A stretch of DNA of 64,000 bases from Pseudomonas sp. MH9.2. GTDB taxonomy: Bacteria; Pseudomonadota; Gammaproteobacteria; Pseudomonadales; Pseudomonadaceae. A model generated the notes under the pieces. That model saw nothing but the letters and a program-made list of their open reading frames with translations, did not search any database and had not been told where the DNA came from. This document shows positions 16,512-26,061 of the stretch, piece by piece. Where the stretch lies: assembly GCF_034353875.1 (NCBI RefSeq), contig NZ_CP133784.1, positions 1-64,000 on the forward strand, in the 5' to 3' direction. The translations under genes and the position numbers were made by a program. The first letter of the stretch is position 1. Every line of letters begins with the position of its first letter.

Positions 16512-18797
16512 ATGACCTCAACCCCCGTTCGATTACACAGTTGGTTGCGCCTGCAATGTGAGGGCGTGCCTCTGGCTGCCCGTGCCGACTCATTGTGCCG
16601 CGCGTTTCAGGACTGTCCCGAAGTGCGTCAGGCGGTGTATTTGAGTTGGCAGCCACAGGCGCGAATTTATAGCCATGAAGGCGCCGCTCAGCATTTGCCA
16701 CCGGGTCTGGGAGCCCCATTGTTGGCCAGTGACCAGTTATTATTCGAGCGTCTGGCCGACGAAGGGCGGCTCGATCTGGATCAGGTCCGTCAACTCGATT
16801 GCTGGCTGTCTGGCCGTCTGCGCCGTGCGGCTATCAGCTATGGCCAGGTATTTGATCTGGCGCTGGAGCCGGGGCAGGCGGGGTTGCTGTTGGTGGAAGT
16901 GTGCGAAGGGGTGAGCCTGGACTGGCTGGGCTGGGTGCAGGATCTGCTGACGACACTGCTGAGTACCGTCAACGGGGTGCTGCGTGGCTCGCCGCTACTG
17001 GGCCATGACCCGCAACCGAGTCTGCTGCTGGATGCGCAGGGTCGGCCGCTGGAGTTGAATGCGGCTCTGTTGGCATTGCTCGCCGAGCGGCCTTTGACCG
17101 ACGTGTCGGGTTTTTTGCCGGTAAACCAACAGGTGCTGGTCCGCGCCTGTCTCGAACAGCAGCGTGCCATTGAAGGGGTCGAGGCACAGTTTGAAGAGCG
17201 AATATTGATCTGGACATTTATTCCCGACTTACAGGAAAACCGCGTGTTGGCACGCTGTCGGGAAGCTACCGCGCAAGTGTTGGCGGAACGTGAGGCAGCC
17301 AAGGCGCGGCGGTTGTACAGGTTGATTATCGAGAACACCACTGATCTTATTTCCCGGCACACACCGGAGGGATACTTTCTCGACGCCTCGCCGGCTTCCT
17401 GGACCTTGCTCGGGTATTGGCCTGAAGAGTTGCGTGGGCTGCCTGCCCACGGTCTATTCCATGCCCAGAATCTGGCCAGTCTGGTGCAGCGCGCGCGGGA
17501 CGCCCTGGAGCAGGATGGTTATCACACCATGACGTACCGCATCCGCCACCGTGCCGGGCATTACCTTTGGTTCGAGACCGCCTGCCGTGCGATTCGAGAG
17601 ACTTACACCGGTACGGTGGTCGAGGTAGTCAGCGTTTCGCGTGACATCACCTCTCGGGTCGAGGCTGAAGAGAACAAGCGAAGACTGGCTGAAGTGGTAG
17701 AGGCCAATACTGACCCGGTCCTGTTTATCGATCCGAGTGGTCAGGTCACTTACCTCAACCCTGCTGCACGACGTATTTTGCGTCTGGGCGAGCAGCAGCC
17801 GATGCCGGCCCTGAGCGAGTTCTTTGCCAGCGATGACCTGGAGCGTCTGCAACGGGAGGGCTGGAGCACCGCCGAGCGCGACGGTTCCTGGAACCTGGAA
17901 ACACGGCTTCAGCCACCCAGCGGCGGCCCTTCGGTGCCAGTATCGCTGGTGCTCCTGGCTCACCGGCCGGCCGGGGGCGAGCGTTATTACTCACTGGTAG
18001 CGCGGGACATGACCGAGCGTGAGCTGCGCGACGTGCAACAGCGTCACCACCAAGACGAACTCGCGCACACCGCGCGTTTGGTGACACTGGGTGAGCTGGC
18101 CTCGGGCATTGCCCACGAAATCAACCAGCCGTTGGCGGCGGTGGTCAACTATGCCAATGCCAGCCAGCGTTATTTACAGGCACTGGGTACCAACCCTCAG
18201 GCTGCCGAACGGGTAGCCCAGGGTCTGGAACGGATTACCCTGCACGCCAATCACGCGTCGGAAGTGATCAAGCGTCTGCGCGCCTTCCTGCGCAAGGGCC
18301 AGCGGCGTATGCAGGCCCTTGATGTCGCCGAGGTCGCTCGGGAGGCGGTGCGCATGTGTGCGTGGGAGGCGAGCAATTGCCAGGTGACTATCGAGGAGCA
18401 ACTGCCGGATAATCTGCCGCCCGTTTATGCCGACCGGGTACTGCTGGAGCAAGTGCTGCTCAATCTGCTGCGCAATGCCATCGACGCCAATCGTGAGTCT
18501 CATCGGGGGCAGCCTTCGATGATTGTGCTCGCTGCGGACCTGGCCAGTGACGGGCGGGTGGAGATCAGTGTGCACGACCAGGGCCCAGGCGTGAGCGAGG
18601 CCGAGCTGGAGAAGATATTCACCCCTTTTTACACCAGCAAAGTCGATGGGCTGGGGCTGGGGCTGTCCATGAGTCGCAGCATTATTGAAGGTTTCGGCGG
18701 TGAATTGCAGGCCCGGCGCGTATCGGTCGGACTACTGATGCGCTGCTACTTGCCGCTTGTTGGTCCCCTAAAAATAATATCAGGAGTGAATGAATGA
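16512..18797 (+). CDS. PAS-domain sensor histidine kinase, FixL-like
   Basis: About 761 residues with no membrane segments, so probably cytoplasmic. After a poorly conserved first 280 residues come two PAS domains (RLYRLIIENTTDLISRHTPEG..., and VVEANTDPVLFIDPSG...), a phospho-acceptor helix with His in ELASGIAHEINQPLAAV, and an ATPase domain (N-box NLLRNAIDANRE, DQGPGVS, GLGLGLS). I prefer the ATG at 16512, which has AAGGAG 7 bases upstream, over 16452, which has no ribosome site. The gene overlaps the next by 4 bp (ATGA), its evident response regulator partner. Placement beside acetate uptake and acyl-CoA synthetase genes suggests sensing of carbon or redox state. Confidence 0.85.
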   Translation: MTSTPVRLHSWLRLQCEGVPLAARADSLCRAFQDCPEVRQAVYLSWQPQARIYSHEGAAQHLPPGLGAPLLASDQLLFERLADEGRLDLDQVRQLDCWLSGRLRRAAISYGQVFDLALEPGQAGLLLVEVCEGVSLDWLGWVQDLLTTLLSTVNGVLRGSPLLGHDPQPSLLLDAQGRPLELNAALLALLAERPLTDVSGFLPVNQQVLVRACLEQQRAIEGVEAQFEERILIWTFIPDLQENRVLARCREATAQVLAEREAAKARRLYRLIIENTTDLISRHTPEGYFLDASPASWTLLGYWPEELRGLPAHGLFHAQNLASLVQRARDALEQDGYHTMTYRIRHRAGHYLWFETACRAIRETYTGTVVEVVSVSRDITSRVEAEENKRRLAEVVEANTDPVLFIDPSGQVTYLNPAARRILRLGEQQPMPALSEFFASDDLERLQREGWSTAERDGSWNLETRLQPPSGGPSVPVSLVLLAHRPAGGERYYSLVARDMTERELRDVQQRHHQDELAHTARLVTLGELASGIAHEINQPLAAVVNYANASQRYLQALGTNPQAAERVAQGLERITLHANHASEVIKRLRAFLRKGQRRMQALDVAEVAREAVRMCAWEASNCQVTIEEQLPDNLPPVYADRVLLEQVLLNLLRNAIDANRESHRGQPSMIVLAADLASDGRVEISVHDQGPGVSEAELEKIFTPFYTSKVDGLGLGLSMSRSIIEGFGGELQARRVSVGLLMRCYLPLVGPLKIISGVNE

Positions 18798-19429
18798 CGA
18801 GTGTCGCGGAGCAGGTGGTCTATGTGGTCGATGACGATCAGGGCATGCTCGACTCGACCGTCTGGTTGCTGGAGTCGGTGGGCCTCAAAGCACTGCCGTT
18901 TACCAGTGGCCTCGCTTTCCTGGACGCGTGTGACGCCCAACTCAACGCCTGCGTGCTGCTGGATGTGCGCATGCCCGGCATGGGCGGGTTGAATGTGCAG
19001 GAAGAAATGCGCGCGCGTGAGCTGAACCTGCCGGTCATTTTCGTCAGTGGCCATGCAGACGTGCCGATTGTGGTGCGCGCATTCAAAGCCGGCGCTCATG
19101 ACTTTATCGAAAAACCATACAACGAACAGTTGTTGCTGGACAGTGTGCAGCAGGCCTTGGGCAGCTTCGATGCAAGCCGCTCCGGCAGCCAGGGTCATGC
19201 ACAATTGCAGGCCCGCTTGCTCACGCTGACGCCCCGCGAGCGCGATGTGTTGCTGCCGTTGGTGCAGGGTTACACCACCCGCGAAATCGCCGAGCAACTG
19301 GGTGTGAGCGCAAAAACCGTGGATCTGTACCGGTCTCGGGTCATGAAGCGCATGCAGGCCGACCACCTGCCAGATCTGGTGGGCATGGCCATAGTGGCCG
19401 GGATCGTGGACCCGCTGAAGCTGCGTTGA
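18794..19429 (+). CDS. FixJ/TodT-type response regulator
   Basis: 211 residues: receiver (VVDDDQGML, phospho-acceptor Asp in VLLDVRMPGMGG, Lys in FIEKPYNEQLL) and LuxR-type helix-turn-helix (LTPRERDVLLPLVQGYTTREIAEQLGVSAKTVDLYRSRVMKRM). The start codon overlaps the kinase stop, so the pair is translationally coupled. The likely targets are the divergent promoters at 16286-16511, which carry tandem palindromes of the type LuxR/FixJ dimers bind. Confidence 0.9.
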   Translation: MTSVAEQVVYVVDDDQGMLDSTVWLLESVGLKALPFTSGLAFLDACDAQLNACVLLDVRMPGMGGLNVQEEMRARELNLPVIFVSGHADVPIVVRAFKAGAHDFIEKPYNEQLLLDSVQQALGSFDASRSGSQGHAQLQARLLTLTPRERDVLLPLVQGYTTREIAEQLGVSAKTVDLYRSRVMKRMQADHLPDLVGMAIVAGIVDPLKLR

Positions 19430-19555
19430 GCGCAGAATTCTTGACTCAGGACAGGACGCTATCGTGCCTGGGGAGAGATCCTATATATGTTTTTGCGGGC
19501 GGCACCACCCGTCGTGGGCCACGTGAAATTCTGCCGACCTGAACCCGAGAAGACC

Positions 19556-19999
19556 ATGAGCTATCCCATCCTGCTGACCCTGCACCTGTTCGCTGCTCTG
19601 ATCTTCATTGGCACGGTGTTTTTCGAAGTGTTGATCCTCGAAAGCGTGCTCAAGAAGATACCGGCCAAGGCGATGATTCTGGTCGAGCGAGGCATTGCTC
19701 TGCGCGCTCGAAAGCTGATGCCATGGGTCTTGCTGACGCTGTTCGGCGCCGGGCTGGGCATGGTCTGGCAGCGCTATTTGCCACTTCTGGCCACGCCGCT
19801 GGCGTCTTCTTTCGGTACCTTGCTTGCGCTGAAAATTCTGCTTGCCATCAGCGTATTGGGGCACTTTCTCACGGCCATGTTTTTGCTGAGAAGCGGGCGT
19901 ATGAATGCACGTTACTCGCGCGTTATTCATATCAGTCTGTTCTGCCACATGGTCGGGATCGTAATCCTGGCCAAGGCAATGTTCTATTGGCAGGGCTGA
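19556..19999 (+). CDS. CopD-like small integral membrane protein
   Basis: 147 residues with four hydrophobic helices (about 4-24, 50-70, 80-105, 120-143). His residues on helices 1 and 4 (LTLHLFAALIFIG and HISLFCHMVG) recall CopD/DUF2269-type proteins, which may hold copper or heme. ATG at 19556 with GAGAAG upstream; a longer in-frame start at 19487 lacks support. It lies 126 bp after the response regulator and converges on another regulator gene. No function can be assigned. Confidence 0.65.
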   Translation: MSYPILLTLHLFAALIFIGTVFFEVLILESVLKKIPAKAMILVERGIALRARKLMPWVLLTLFGAGLGMVWQRYLPLLATPLASSFGTLLALKILLAISVLGHFLTAMFLLRSGRMNARYSRVIHISLFCHMVGIVILAKAMFYWQG

Positions 20000-20037
20000 T
20001 CGTCTTGCGTACGGTTACGATGGACTGACGCACAGGT

Positions 20038-20670
20038 TCAGCGGGACAGCAGGCCGTGCTCCATCGCGTATTTAACCAGACCTGCCGGTTTGTCGACCTT
20101 GAGCTTGCGCCTGATGCTCAAACGATGGGTTTCGACCGTGCGCACGCTGATAGCAAGTTCCCGGGCAATAGTCTTGTTGTTCAAACCCTGCGCCAGACCG
20201 ATGAGCACTTGGCTTTCCCTCGGAGTGAGTTCGGTTTCATCTGGTTTCCTGGTGGCCAGTTTGAGGGCCACTTCGGCGCTGTAAAACGTCCCGCCTGTGG
20301 CGATCGCCTCGATGGCCGCAATGATTTCCTTTGAGGGGGCGTTTTTCAGTACATAACCACTGGCGCCTGCTCGAATGGAGGTCGCGATGTACTCATGGTT
20401 GTCATACATGCTCAGAATGAGGATTTTGATGTCCGGGTACTGAATGCGCAGCAGTCGTGTCAGTTCCAGGCCATTCATGTCTTTCAAACCGATGTCGACC
20501 AGCAGAATGTCGGGTGAAACACGGCCGCAAAGATCGAGTGCCTGGGCCCCATTCTCGGCCTCGCCGACCACGTCGAAGGAAGGCCGGACACCCAGCAATG
20601 CGCGTATGCCATCACGCACTAAAGAGTGATCGTCCACCAACGCAATACGGATGGGGTATGAGGTGTTCAT
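20038..20670 (-). CDS. NarL/LuxR-type response regulator next to cstA
   Basis: 210 residues: receiver (ALVDDHSLVRDGIRALL, Asp in ILLVDIGLKDMNG, Lys in VLKNAPSKE) and LuxR helix-turn-helix (LTPRESQVLIGLAQGLNNKTIARELAISVRTVETHR). It follows its Cache-domain kinase by 51 bp on the same strand and is the likely output of that kinase. The divergent cstA gene is the probable target. Confidence 0.9.
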   Translation of the reverse strand: MNTSYPIRIALVDDHSLVRDGIRALLGVRPSFDVVGEAENGAQALDLCGRVSPDILLVDIGLKDMNGLELTRLLRIQYPDIKILILSMYDNHEYIATSIRAGASGYVLKNAPSKEIIAAIEAIATGGTFYSAEVALKLATRKPDETELTPRESQVLIGLAQGLNNKTIARELAISVRTVETHRLSIRRKLKVDKPAGLVKYAMEHGLLSR

Positions 20671-20721
20671 GATCGCGCTCTGGTTGTTTTCAGGGTTGTT
20701 TTTGGCTTGTTGTTATGAGCA

Positions 20722-22080
20722 CTACGCGAGTGAGCGAAGGCGGGTGGGGAGGGTAATGATCAATTCACTTCTGCCAGGGATCGACGACAGACTGAAGTGG
20801 CCGTTGAAGTGATCGACGCGCTCGCGAATGTTGCGCAAGCCGATCCCACCGTGGATCTCTTCAAGCCGATTGATATTGAACCCGACGCCATCATCGCATA
20901 CCGATAGCCTGACCTGGGCCGGATCACCCTCCAGATCAATGTATACGTTATTGGCTTTGGCGTGACGTTCGATGTTGGTCAGCGCCTCCTGCAGGATCCT
21001 GAAAAGTGCCACGGGGGCGCCATCGACCAGTTGGACGTCGCCGAGGTTGTTTTCATAGTGAAGGGTCAAACCGCTTCGCAGTTCGAACTCTGTCACCAAC
21101 TGGGCGACGGCGGCGGCCAGCCCCAGCGTGTCAAGCAACGAAGGGCGAAGATCATGAGAAATGCTCCGAACTTCGCCGATTGCATCCGCAAGCCGACCTA
21201 TTCCTTGACGAAGGATGTCCTGGCCTTTTTCGCGTCCGGCCTCGAGTTCAAGGGCGGCCAGTTCAAACTGAAATTTGATTGAAACCAACACCTGGCTGAT
21301 GCCGTCGTGCAGTTCACGCGAGAGCCGTGATCGCTCTTCTTCTTGAAGACTCACAATGCGTTGAGTCAAACCTTGCAGCTTTTTATCGGCTAGACGATGT
21401 TCGCTGGCGTTCAAGGTCAGCCCGCACGCAAAGACCAGCAACACGGCGACGAGGGCTACGACACCAATAGCGAGCATGGTGGTGTAGATGCCTCGGGCGA
21501 CTTCTTCGCGAGCCTGATGGGTGGCGCGCTCGACGTCCTCAAGATAAATCCCGGTGCCGAGCATCCAGCCCCAGCGGTCGAGCATCACGACGTACGCCAG
21601 TTTGTCGGTGACCTGTCCGGTCGAGGGCTTTTCCCATGCGTAATGTTGAAACCCGTCGCCGGACTGCGCGCTTTTTAGTAACGCCTGAATCACCGGTAAC
21701 CCATGGGGGTCGGTCATGCTCCACAAGTCTTGGCCCACCAGCGCGGCCTGACGGGGGTGCATCAGACTGCGGCCGTTATGGTCATAGACGAAGAAATAGC
21801 CGTTGATGCCAAAACTTAGCTTTGCCAGCTCATCAAGGACTTTTTGCTTGGTTTGCTCATCGTCCCGACCGCTCTCATACACCGGGGCAAGCGCGCTCAT
21901 CGCCATTTCTACGTAGTTTTTCAGCTCCGCACGTTTACTGGCCAGAATACTGTCTTCAATCAGCTGCGCCTGCTGTTCACCCAGACGCTGGTTTTGGAAT
22001 ATGACCAGCGCGCTGATGACCCCAACGGCCAATATCAGGGGCAGGATGCCGAGGGCGACGATTTTGTATTTGAGTTGCAT
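20722..22080 (-). CDS. Histidine kinase with extracytoplasmic single Cache domain
   Basis: 452 residues: first membrane helix at about 8-28, a periplasmic sCache_2 domain to about residue 175 (INGYFFVYDHNGRSLMHPRQAALVGQDLW... and DRWGWMLGTGIYLEDVE), second helix at about 190-215, HisKA_3 dimerisation domain with His in RELHDGISQVLVSIKF, and an ATPase domain (LQEALTNIERHAKA, DDGVGFN, GGIGLRNIRERV). sCache_2 domains commonly bind small organic acids. With the divergent cstA this suggests a sensor for the transported compound, in the way BtsSR controls the CstA relative BtsT in E. coli. Confidence 0.9.
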   Translation of the reverse strand: MQLKYKIVALGILPLILAVGVISALVIFQNQRLGEQQAQLIEDSILASKRAELKNYVEMAMSALAPVYESGRDDEQTKQKVLDELAKLSFGINGYFFVYDHNGRSLMHPRQAALVGQDLWSMTDPHGLPVIQALLKSAQSGDGFQHYAWEKPSTGQVTDKLAYVVMLDRWGWMLGTGIYLEDVERATHQAREEVARGIYTTMLAIGVVALVAVLLVFACGLTLNASEHRLADKKLQGLTQRIVSLQEEERSRLSRELHDGISQVLVSIKFQFELAALELEAGREKGQDILRQGIGRLADAIGEVRSISHDLRPSLLDTLGLAAAVAQLVTEFELRSGLTLHYENNLGDVQLVDGAPVALFRILQEALTNIERHAKANNVYIDLEGDPAQVRLSVCDDGVGFNINRLEEIHGGIGLRNIRERVDHFNGHFSLSSIPGRSELIITLPTRLRSLA

Positions 22081-22179
22081 GACGAGTGAAATCCAGGCTG
22101 ACGGGTTTGCCTAAAGAGGGCTAGACACCGATTGTCGAACGACTTGATGGCACATGGTAGCCGCGTAAGGCGGCAATTG

Positions 22180-22238
22180 ACCCGCGTAGTTCTACGTAGA
22201 AGTCTTAGTAGTACTGCGGATGTTTATACCCGCGTAGT
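22180..22238. promoter_or_regulatory. Repeats in the cstA/kinase divergent promoter region
   Basis: The 11-mer ACCCGCGTAGT occurs at 22180-22190 and again at 22228-22238 in the same orientation, 48 bp apart. Between them is a perfect 12-bp palindrome TTCTACGTAGAA (22190-22201), then TTAGTAGTAC. These fit binding of a NarL-type dimer and lie 85-145 bp upstream of cstA. Confidence 0.5.
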
Positions 22239-22325
22239 GCGCGGATAGTAGTTAAGCCCTTTTTTACGGGGCATAACAATAACAACTATCGCCGCAGGGC
22301 TACGTTCCTCGGCAGGAGACCCACA

Positions 22326-24386
22326 ATGACTCGACTGACCAAACATCTTGCTTGGTTCGCCGTTGCCTGCTTGGGGGCAATTGCATTGGGTGTCGTCGCG
22401 CTGCGCCGCGGTGAAGCCATCAACGCACTCTGGATCGTGGTCGCCGCCGTGGCGATTTATCTGGTTGCCTACCGTTATTACAGCCTGTTCATCGCCACCA
22501 AAGTGATGCAGCTGGACCCTAATCGCGCCACCCCTGCGGTCGTCAATAACGATGGTCTGGACTATGTGCCGACCAACAAACATATCCTTTTTGGTCACCA
22601 CTTTGCCGCCATCGCTGGCGCCGGCCCTCTGGTCGGCCCGGTGCTTGCGGCGCAGATGGGGTATCTGCCCGGTACGCTCTGGCTGATTGCCGGGGTGGTG
22701 TTCGCCGGTGCGGTGCAGGATTTCATGATTCTGTTCCTGTCCACCCGGCGCAACGGTCGCTCCCTGGGCGAGATGGTGCGTGAAGAAATGGGCCGTGTGC
22801 CCGGCACCATTGCCTTGTTCGGTTGCTTCCTGATCATGATCATCATCCTTGCGGTGTTGGCGCTGATCGTGGTTAAAGCGTTGGCGGACAGCCCATGGGG
22901 CATGTTCACGGTGCTGGCGACGATCCCGCTTGCGATGTTCATGGGCGTCTACATGCGCTACATCCGTCCGGGTCGCATTGGCGAAATCTCGCTGATCGGT
23001 GTGATTTTGCTGCTGGCGTCGATCTGGACCGGCGGGCAGATTGCTGCGGACCCGGTCTGGTCCAAGGCCTTCACCTTCACCGGCATACAAATCACCTGGA
23101 TGCTGGTCGGTTACGGCTTCGTCGCGGCGGTATTGCCGGTCTGGCTGTTGTTGGCACCCCGGGATTACCTGTCGACGTTCCTGAAAATCGGCACCATCGT
23201 TGCGTTGGCAATTGGCATCCTGATCATTGCGCCTGAGCTGAAAATGCCCGCGCTGACTCAGTTCACCGACGGCACCGGTCCGGTTTGGAAAGGCGCGCTG
23301 TTCCCCTTCCTATTCATCACCATTGCCTGCGGTGCGGTGTCCGGGTTCCACTCGTTGATCGCGTCGGGTACCACGCCGAAGCTGCTCGACAGTGAAGCCA
23401 ACTCCCGTTACATCGGCTACGGCGCGATGCTCATGGAGTCCTTCGTGGCGATCATGGCCATGGTGGCGGCTTCGGTGATTGATCCGGGCGTGTATTTCGC
23501 GATGAACAGCCCTGCAGCGATTGTCGGCAGCGACGCGGTCACGGTTGCGCAAACCGTCAGCAGTTGGGGCTTTGCCATCACTCCAGACGCGCTGATTGCG
23601 GTGGCTAAAGACATCGGTGAAACCACTGTGCTGGCCCGTGCTGGCGGTGCGCCGACCCTGGCGGTCGGTATCGCGCAGATACTGCACCAGGTACTGCCGG
23701 GCAAAGACACCATGGCGTTCTGGTACCACTTCGCGATTCTGTTCGAGGCGCTGTTCATCCTCACCGCCGTAGATGCGGGGACCCGAGCCGGTCGTTTCAT
23801 GCTCCAGGATTTGCTGGGTACCTTTGTACCGGCGCTTAAACGTACTGAATCCTGGACTGCCAACCTGATCGCGACTGGCGGTTGCGTCGCGATGTGGGGC
23901 TACTTGCTTTATCAAGGCGTGATCGACCCGTTGGGCGGGATCAACACCTTGTGGCCGCTGTTCGGCATCTCCAACCAGATGCTGGCCGGTATCGCGCTGA
24001 TGCTCGCGACCGTCGTGCTGATCAAAATGAAGCGCCAACGCTACATATGGGTCACCCTGCTGCCAGCGGTGTGGCTGCTGATCTGCACCACCATGGCCGG
24101 CTACATCAAGCTGTTCGATCCGAGCCCGGCGGTTGGCTTTCTGGCTTTGGCGACCAAGTACCGCACGGCGCTGGATGCGGGTCAGGTATTGGCCCCGGCC
24201 AAGACTATCGATCAGATGCAGCACGTGATTTTCAACGCGTACACCAACGCTACCCTGACTGCGCTGTTCCTGTTCGTGGTGTTCAGCATCCTGTTCTATG
24301 CGATCAAGGTCGGTGTGGCGGCGTGGGGCACCAAAGAGCGTACGGATAAAGAAGCGCCATTCCAGGCGCTGCCAGACGCACGATGA
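22326..24386 (+). CDS. cstA: CstA-family carbon starvation / pyruvate-type transporter
   Basis: 686 residues with 16-18 membrane helices. CstA signatures include DYVPTNKHILFGHHFAAIAGAGPLVGPVLAAQMGYLPGTLW (split here only for description) and the C-terminal half GTRAGRFMLQDLLG. Family members import pyruvate or peptides under carbon limitation. The start at 22326 has GGCAGGAG 7 bases upstream. It is followed 27 bp later by its usual small YbdD-type partner and is divergent from a kinase/regulator pair that probably controls it. Confidence 0.93.
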   Translation: MTRLTKHLAWFAVACLGAIALGVVALRRGEAINALWIVVAAVAIYLVAYRYYSLFIATKVMQLDPNRATPAVVNNDGLDYVPTNKHILFGHHFAAIAGAGPLVGPVLAAQMGYLPGTLWLIAGVVFAGAVQDFMILFLSTRRNGRSLGEMVREEMGRVPGTIALFGCFLIMIIILAVLALIVVKALADSPWGMFTVLATIPLAMFMGVYMRYIRPGRIGEISLIGVILLLASIWTGGQIAADPVWSKAFTFTGIQITWMLVGYGFVAAVLPVWLLLAPRDYLSTFLKIGTIVALAIGILIIAPELKMPALTQFTDGTGPVWKGALFPFLFITIACGAVSGFHSLIASGTTPKLLDSEANSRYIGYGAMLMESFVAIMAMVAASVIDPGVYFAMNSPAAIVGSDAVTVAQTVSSWGFAITPDALIAVAKDIGETTVLARAGGAPTLAVGIAQILHQVLPGKDTMAFWYHFAILFEALFILTAVDAGTRAGRFMLQDLLGTFVPALKRTESWTANLIATGGCVAMWGYLLYQGVIDPLGGINTLWPLFGISNQMLAGIALMLATVVLIKMKRQRYIWVTLLPAVWLLICTTMAGYIKLFDPSPAVGFLALATKYRTALDAGQVLAPAKTIDQMQHVIFNAYTNATLTALFLFVVFSILFYAIKVGVAAWGTKERTDKEAPFQALPDAR

Positions 24387-24413
24387 GCCTGGGTTTCAAC
24401 GGAGGAGCTGCCT

Positions 24414-24617
24414 ATGTTCAATGACCTGAGTCGACTCGGGAAATACCTCGGCCAGGCCGCCCGCCTGATGGTGGGCATGCCTGACTACGATAATTACGTC
24501 GAGCATATGCAGATCACCCACCCCGATAAGCCGGTGATGACCTACGAAGCGTTCTTTCGTGAACGTCAGGAGGCGCGTTACGGCGGCGGCAACGGGCAGT
24601 CTCCCCGCTGCTGTTGA
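24414..24617 (+). CDS. ybdD: YbdD/YjiX (DUF466) small protein
   Basis: 67 residues: [26 protein letters not shown], then [24 protein letters not shown], the full signature of the KPV-type YbdD/YjiX family. It ends in a Cys-Cys. These proteins are partners of CstA and BtsT transporters and are needed for uptake in E. coli. GGAGGAG precedes the start. A strong hairpin follows 18 bp after the stop. Confidence 0.92.
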   Translation: MFNDLSRLGKYLGQAARLMVGMPDYDNYVEHMQITHPDKPVMTYEAFFRERQEARYGGGNGQSPRCC

Positions 24618-24634
24618 TCGTCTGTCTTGATAGA

Positions 24635-24670
24635 GCAACACGCCACGCCTTGTCGTGGCGCGTTGCGTTT
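24635..24670 (+). terminator. Terminator after cstA-ybdD
   Basis: 13-base arms (24635-24647 and 24654-24666) match at 12 positions, with a 6-base loop, followed by GTTTGGG. A strong stem with a short T-run, at the end of the cstA-ybdD unit. Confidence 0.65.
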
Positions 24671-24784
24671 GGGCACAAACCGAGGCCTGCGTTTAGTCTT
24701 GGCCAACGCTACAAACATCCCGCAGACGATAGTGGACCCGGTGCAACGCCGCGAGCAGTCCGGTTTTTGGAGGCGGGCGGTTCA

Positions 24785-24825
24785 CTGACCCAGATCAACC
24801 GACGCAAAATTCAGCCTGTTATAAA
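24785..24825 (+). promoter_or_regulatory. Anr/FNR-type promoter of the fermentation and acid-survival block
   Basis: CTGACCCAGATCAA at 24785-24798 matches the Anr/FNR site TTGAT-N4-ATCAA at 8 of 10 positions, with the second half perfect. A -10-like TATAAA lies at 24820-24825, which places a start near 24832-24833, about 41 bp from the site centre: the standard class II activator spacing. The adh start at 24987 leaves a leader of about 155 bases. The rest of this 369-bp gap (24618-24986) shows only the preceding terminator. Confidence 0.6.
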
Positions 24826-24986
24826 TATCAGCCTATGCTGCACATGAAATTCGGGTTTCGGGTCGACAAAAGGGGTGAGGTTTGCCCCGTTAATGGCGTT
24901 GACGTTTAGAAAGTGCCAGCCCCGGTTGACGTGCCGACAGGGAGCCCAATGTGATGGTTTACGCCTTAGCTGAGGAGTGACATTAA

Positions 24987-26024
24987 GTGAAAGCTCTCGT
25001 TTATCAAGGTCCTGGCCAGAAATCCTGGGAGGACAAAGCAAACCCTATCATCGAAAAGCCTACTGATGCTGTTGTGCGAATCCTGCACACCACCATCTGC
25101 GGTACTGATCTGCACATCCTTAAAGGTGATGTTCCTGCCGTCACAAAAGGACGGACGCTGGGCCATGAGGGCGTGGGCGTCGTGGAGGCGGTTGGTTCGG
25201 CTGTCCGTAACTTCAAGAAGGGCGATCACGTACTGATTTCGTGTGTCACCTCATGCGGCAGTTGCGCCAACTGTAAGCGTCAGCTGTATTCGCACTGTGC
25301 TGATGGCGGCTGGATTCTCGGCCACTTGATTGACGGTACCCAGGCACAACAGGTACGCATTCCGCACGCAGACAATAGCCTGTACCCGATTCCTGCTGGC
25401 GCCGATGAAGAAGCGTTGGTGATGTTGAGCGATATTTTGCCCACCGGTTTTGAGATCGGTGTGCTGTCGGGCAAGGTCAAACCGGGCGATTCAGTCGTCA
25501 TCGTGGGCGCGGGTCCGGTCGGATTGGCGGCATTGCTCACTGCCCAGTTTTATTCTCCTGCCACCCTGATTGTGGTGGATGCCGATCCAAATCGGCTCGA
25601 AGTTGCCAAGCGATTCGGCGCCACTCACACCATTGACATCAACGTGGAGAATGCTGTCGATCGAATCTTCGCATTGACCGATGGGGTGGGTGTGGATGTT
25701 GCCATCGAAGCCGTGGGCATTCCTGCCTCCTTCGATACCTGTCAGCAAGTGATTGCTCCGGGCGGGCATATTGCCAACGTGGGTGTGCATGGCAAAAGTG
25801 TCGAGCTGCACCTGGAAAAACTGTGGATTCAAAACATCAATATCTCCACCGGCCTAGTCAACACCAATACCACGCCGATGTTATTGAAAACGGTGCAATC
25901 CGGAAAAATCGAGCCGGGCCAGCTCATCACTCATCGCTTCAAACTAGACAACATTCTTGAGGCATATGAGGTGTTTGCCAACGCGGCCAAAGAAAAGGCT
26001 ATAAAAGTGATTCTGTCTCAATAA
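24987..26024 (+). CDS. Zinc-dependent alcohol dehydrogenase
   Basis: 345 residues, medium-chain dehydrogenase family: catalytic zinc ligands in CGTDLH and GHE, structural zinc Cys quartet in SCGSCANCKRQLYSHC, and NAD-binding IVGAGPVGLAALL. GTG start with GAGGAG upstream. It could reduce acetaldehyde or another aldehyde to regenerate NAD+, or oxidise alcohols; substrate is not set by sequence. It is the first gene of a same-strand block behind an Anr-type promoter, which favours a fermentative role. AckA follows after 37 bp. Confidence 0.88.
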   Translation: MKALVYQGPGQKSWEDKANPIIEKPTDAVVRILHTTICGTDLHILKGDVPAVTKGRTLGHEGVGVVEAVGSAVRNFKKGDHVLISCVTSCGSCANCKRQLYSHCADGGWILGHLIDGTQAQQVRIPHADNSLYPIPAGADEEALVMLSDILPTGFEIGVLSGKVKPGDSVVIVGAGPVGLAALLTAQFYSPATLIVVDADPNRLEVAKRFGATHTIDINVENAVDRIFALTDGVGVDVAIEAVGIPASFDTCQQVIAPGGHIANVGVHGKSVELHLEKLWIQNINISTGLVNTNTTPMLLKTVQSGKIEPGQLITHRFKLDNILEAYEVFANAAKEKAIKVILSQ

Positions 26025-26061
26025 AGCGTCTTCGATCACTGCCCGATACTAAGGAAATCGT

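Noticed and set aside
22149..22166. Sigma-54 promoter before cstA
   Set aside because: TGGCAC is present but the -12 TTGC element is missing at the right spacing.
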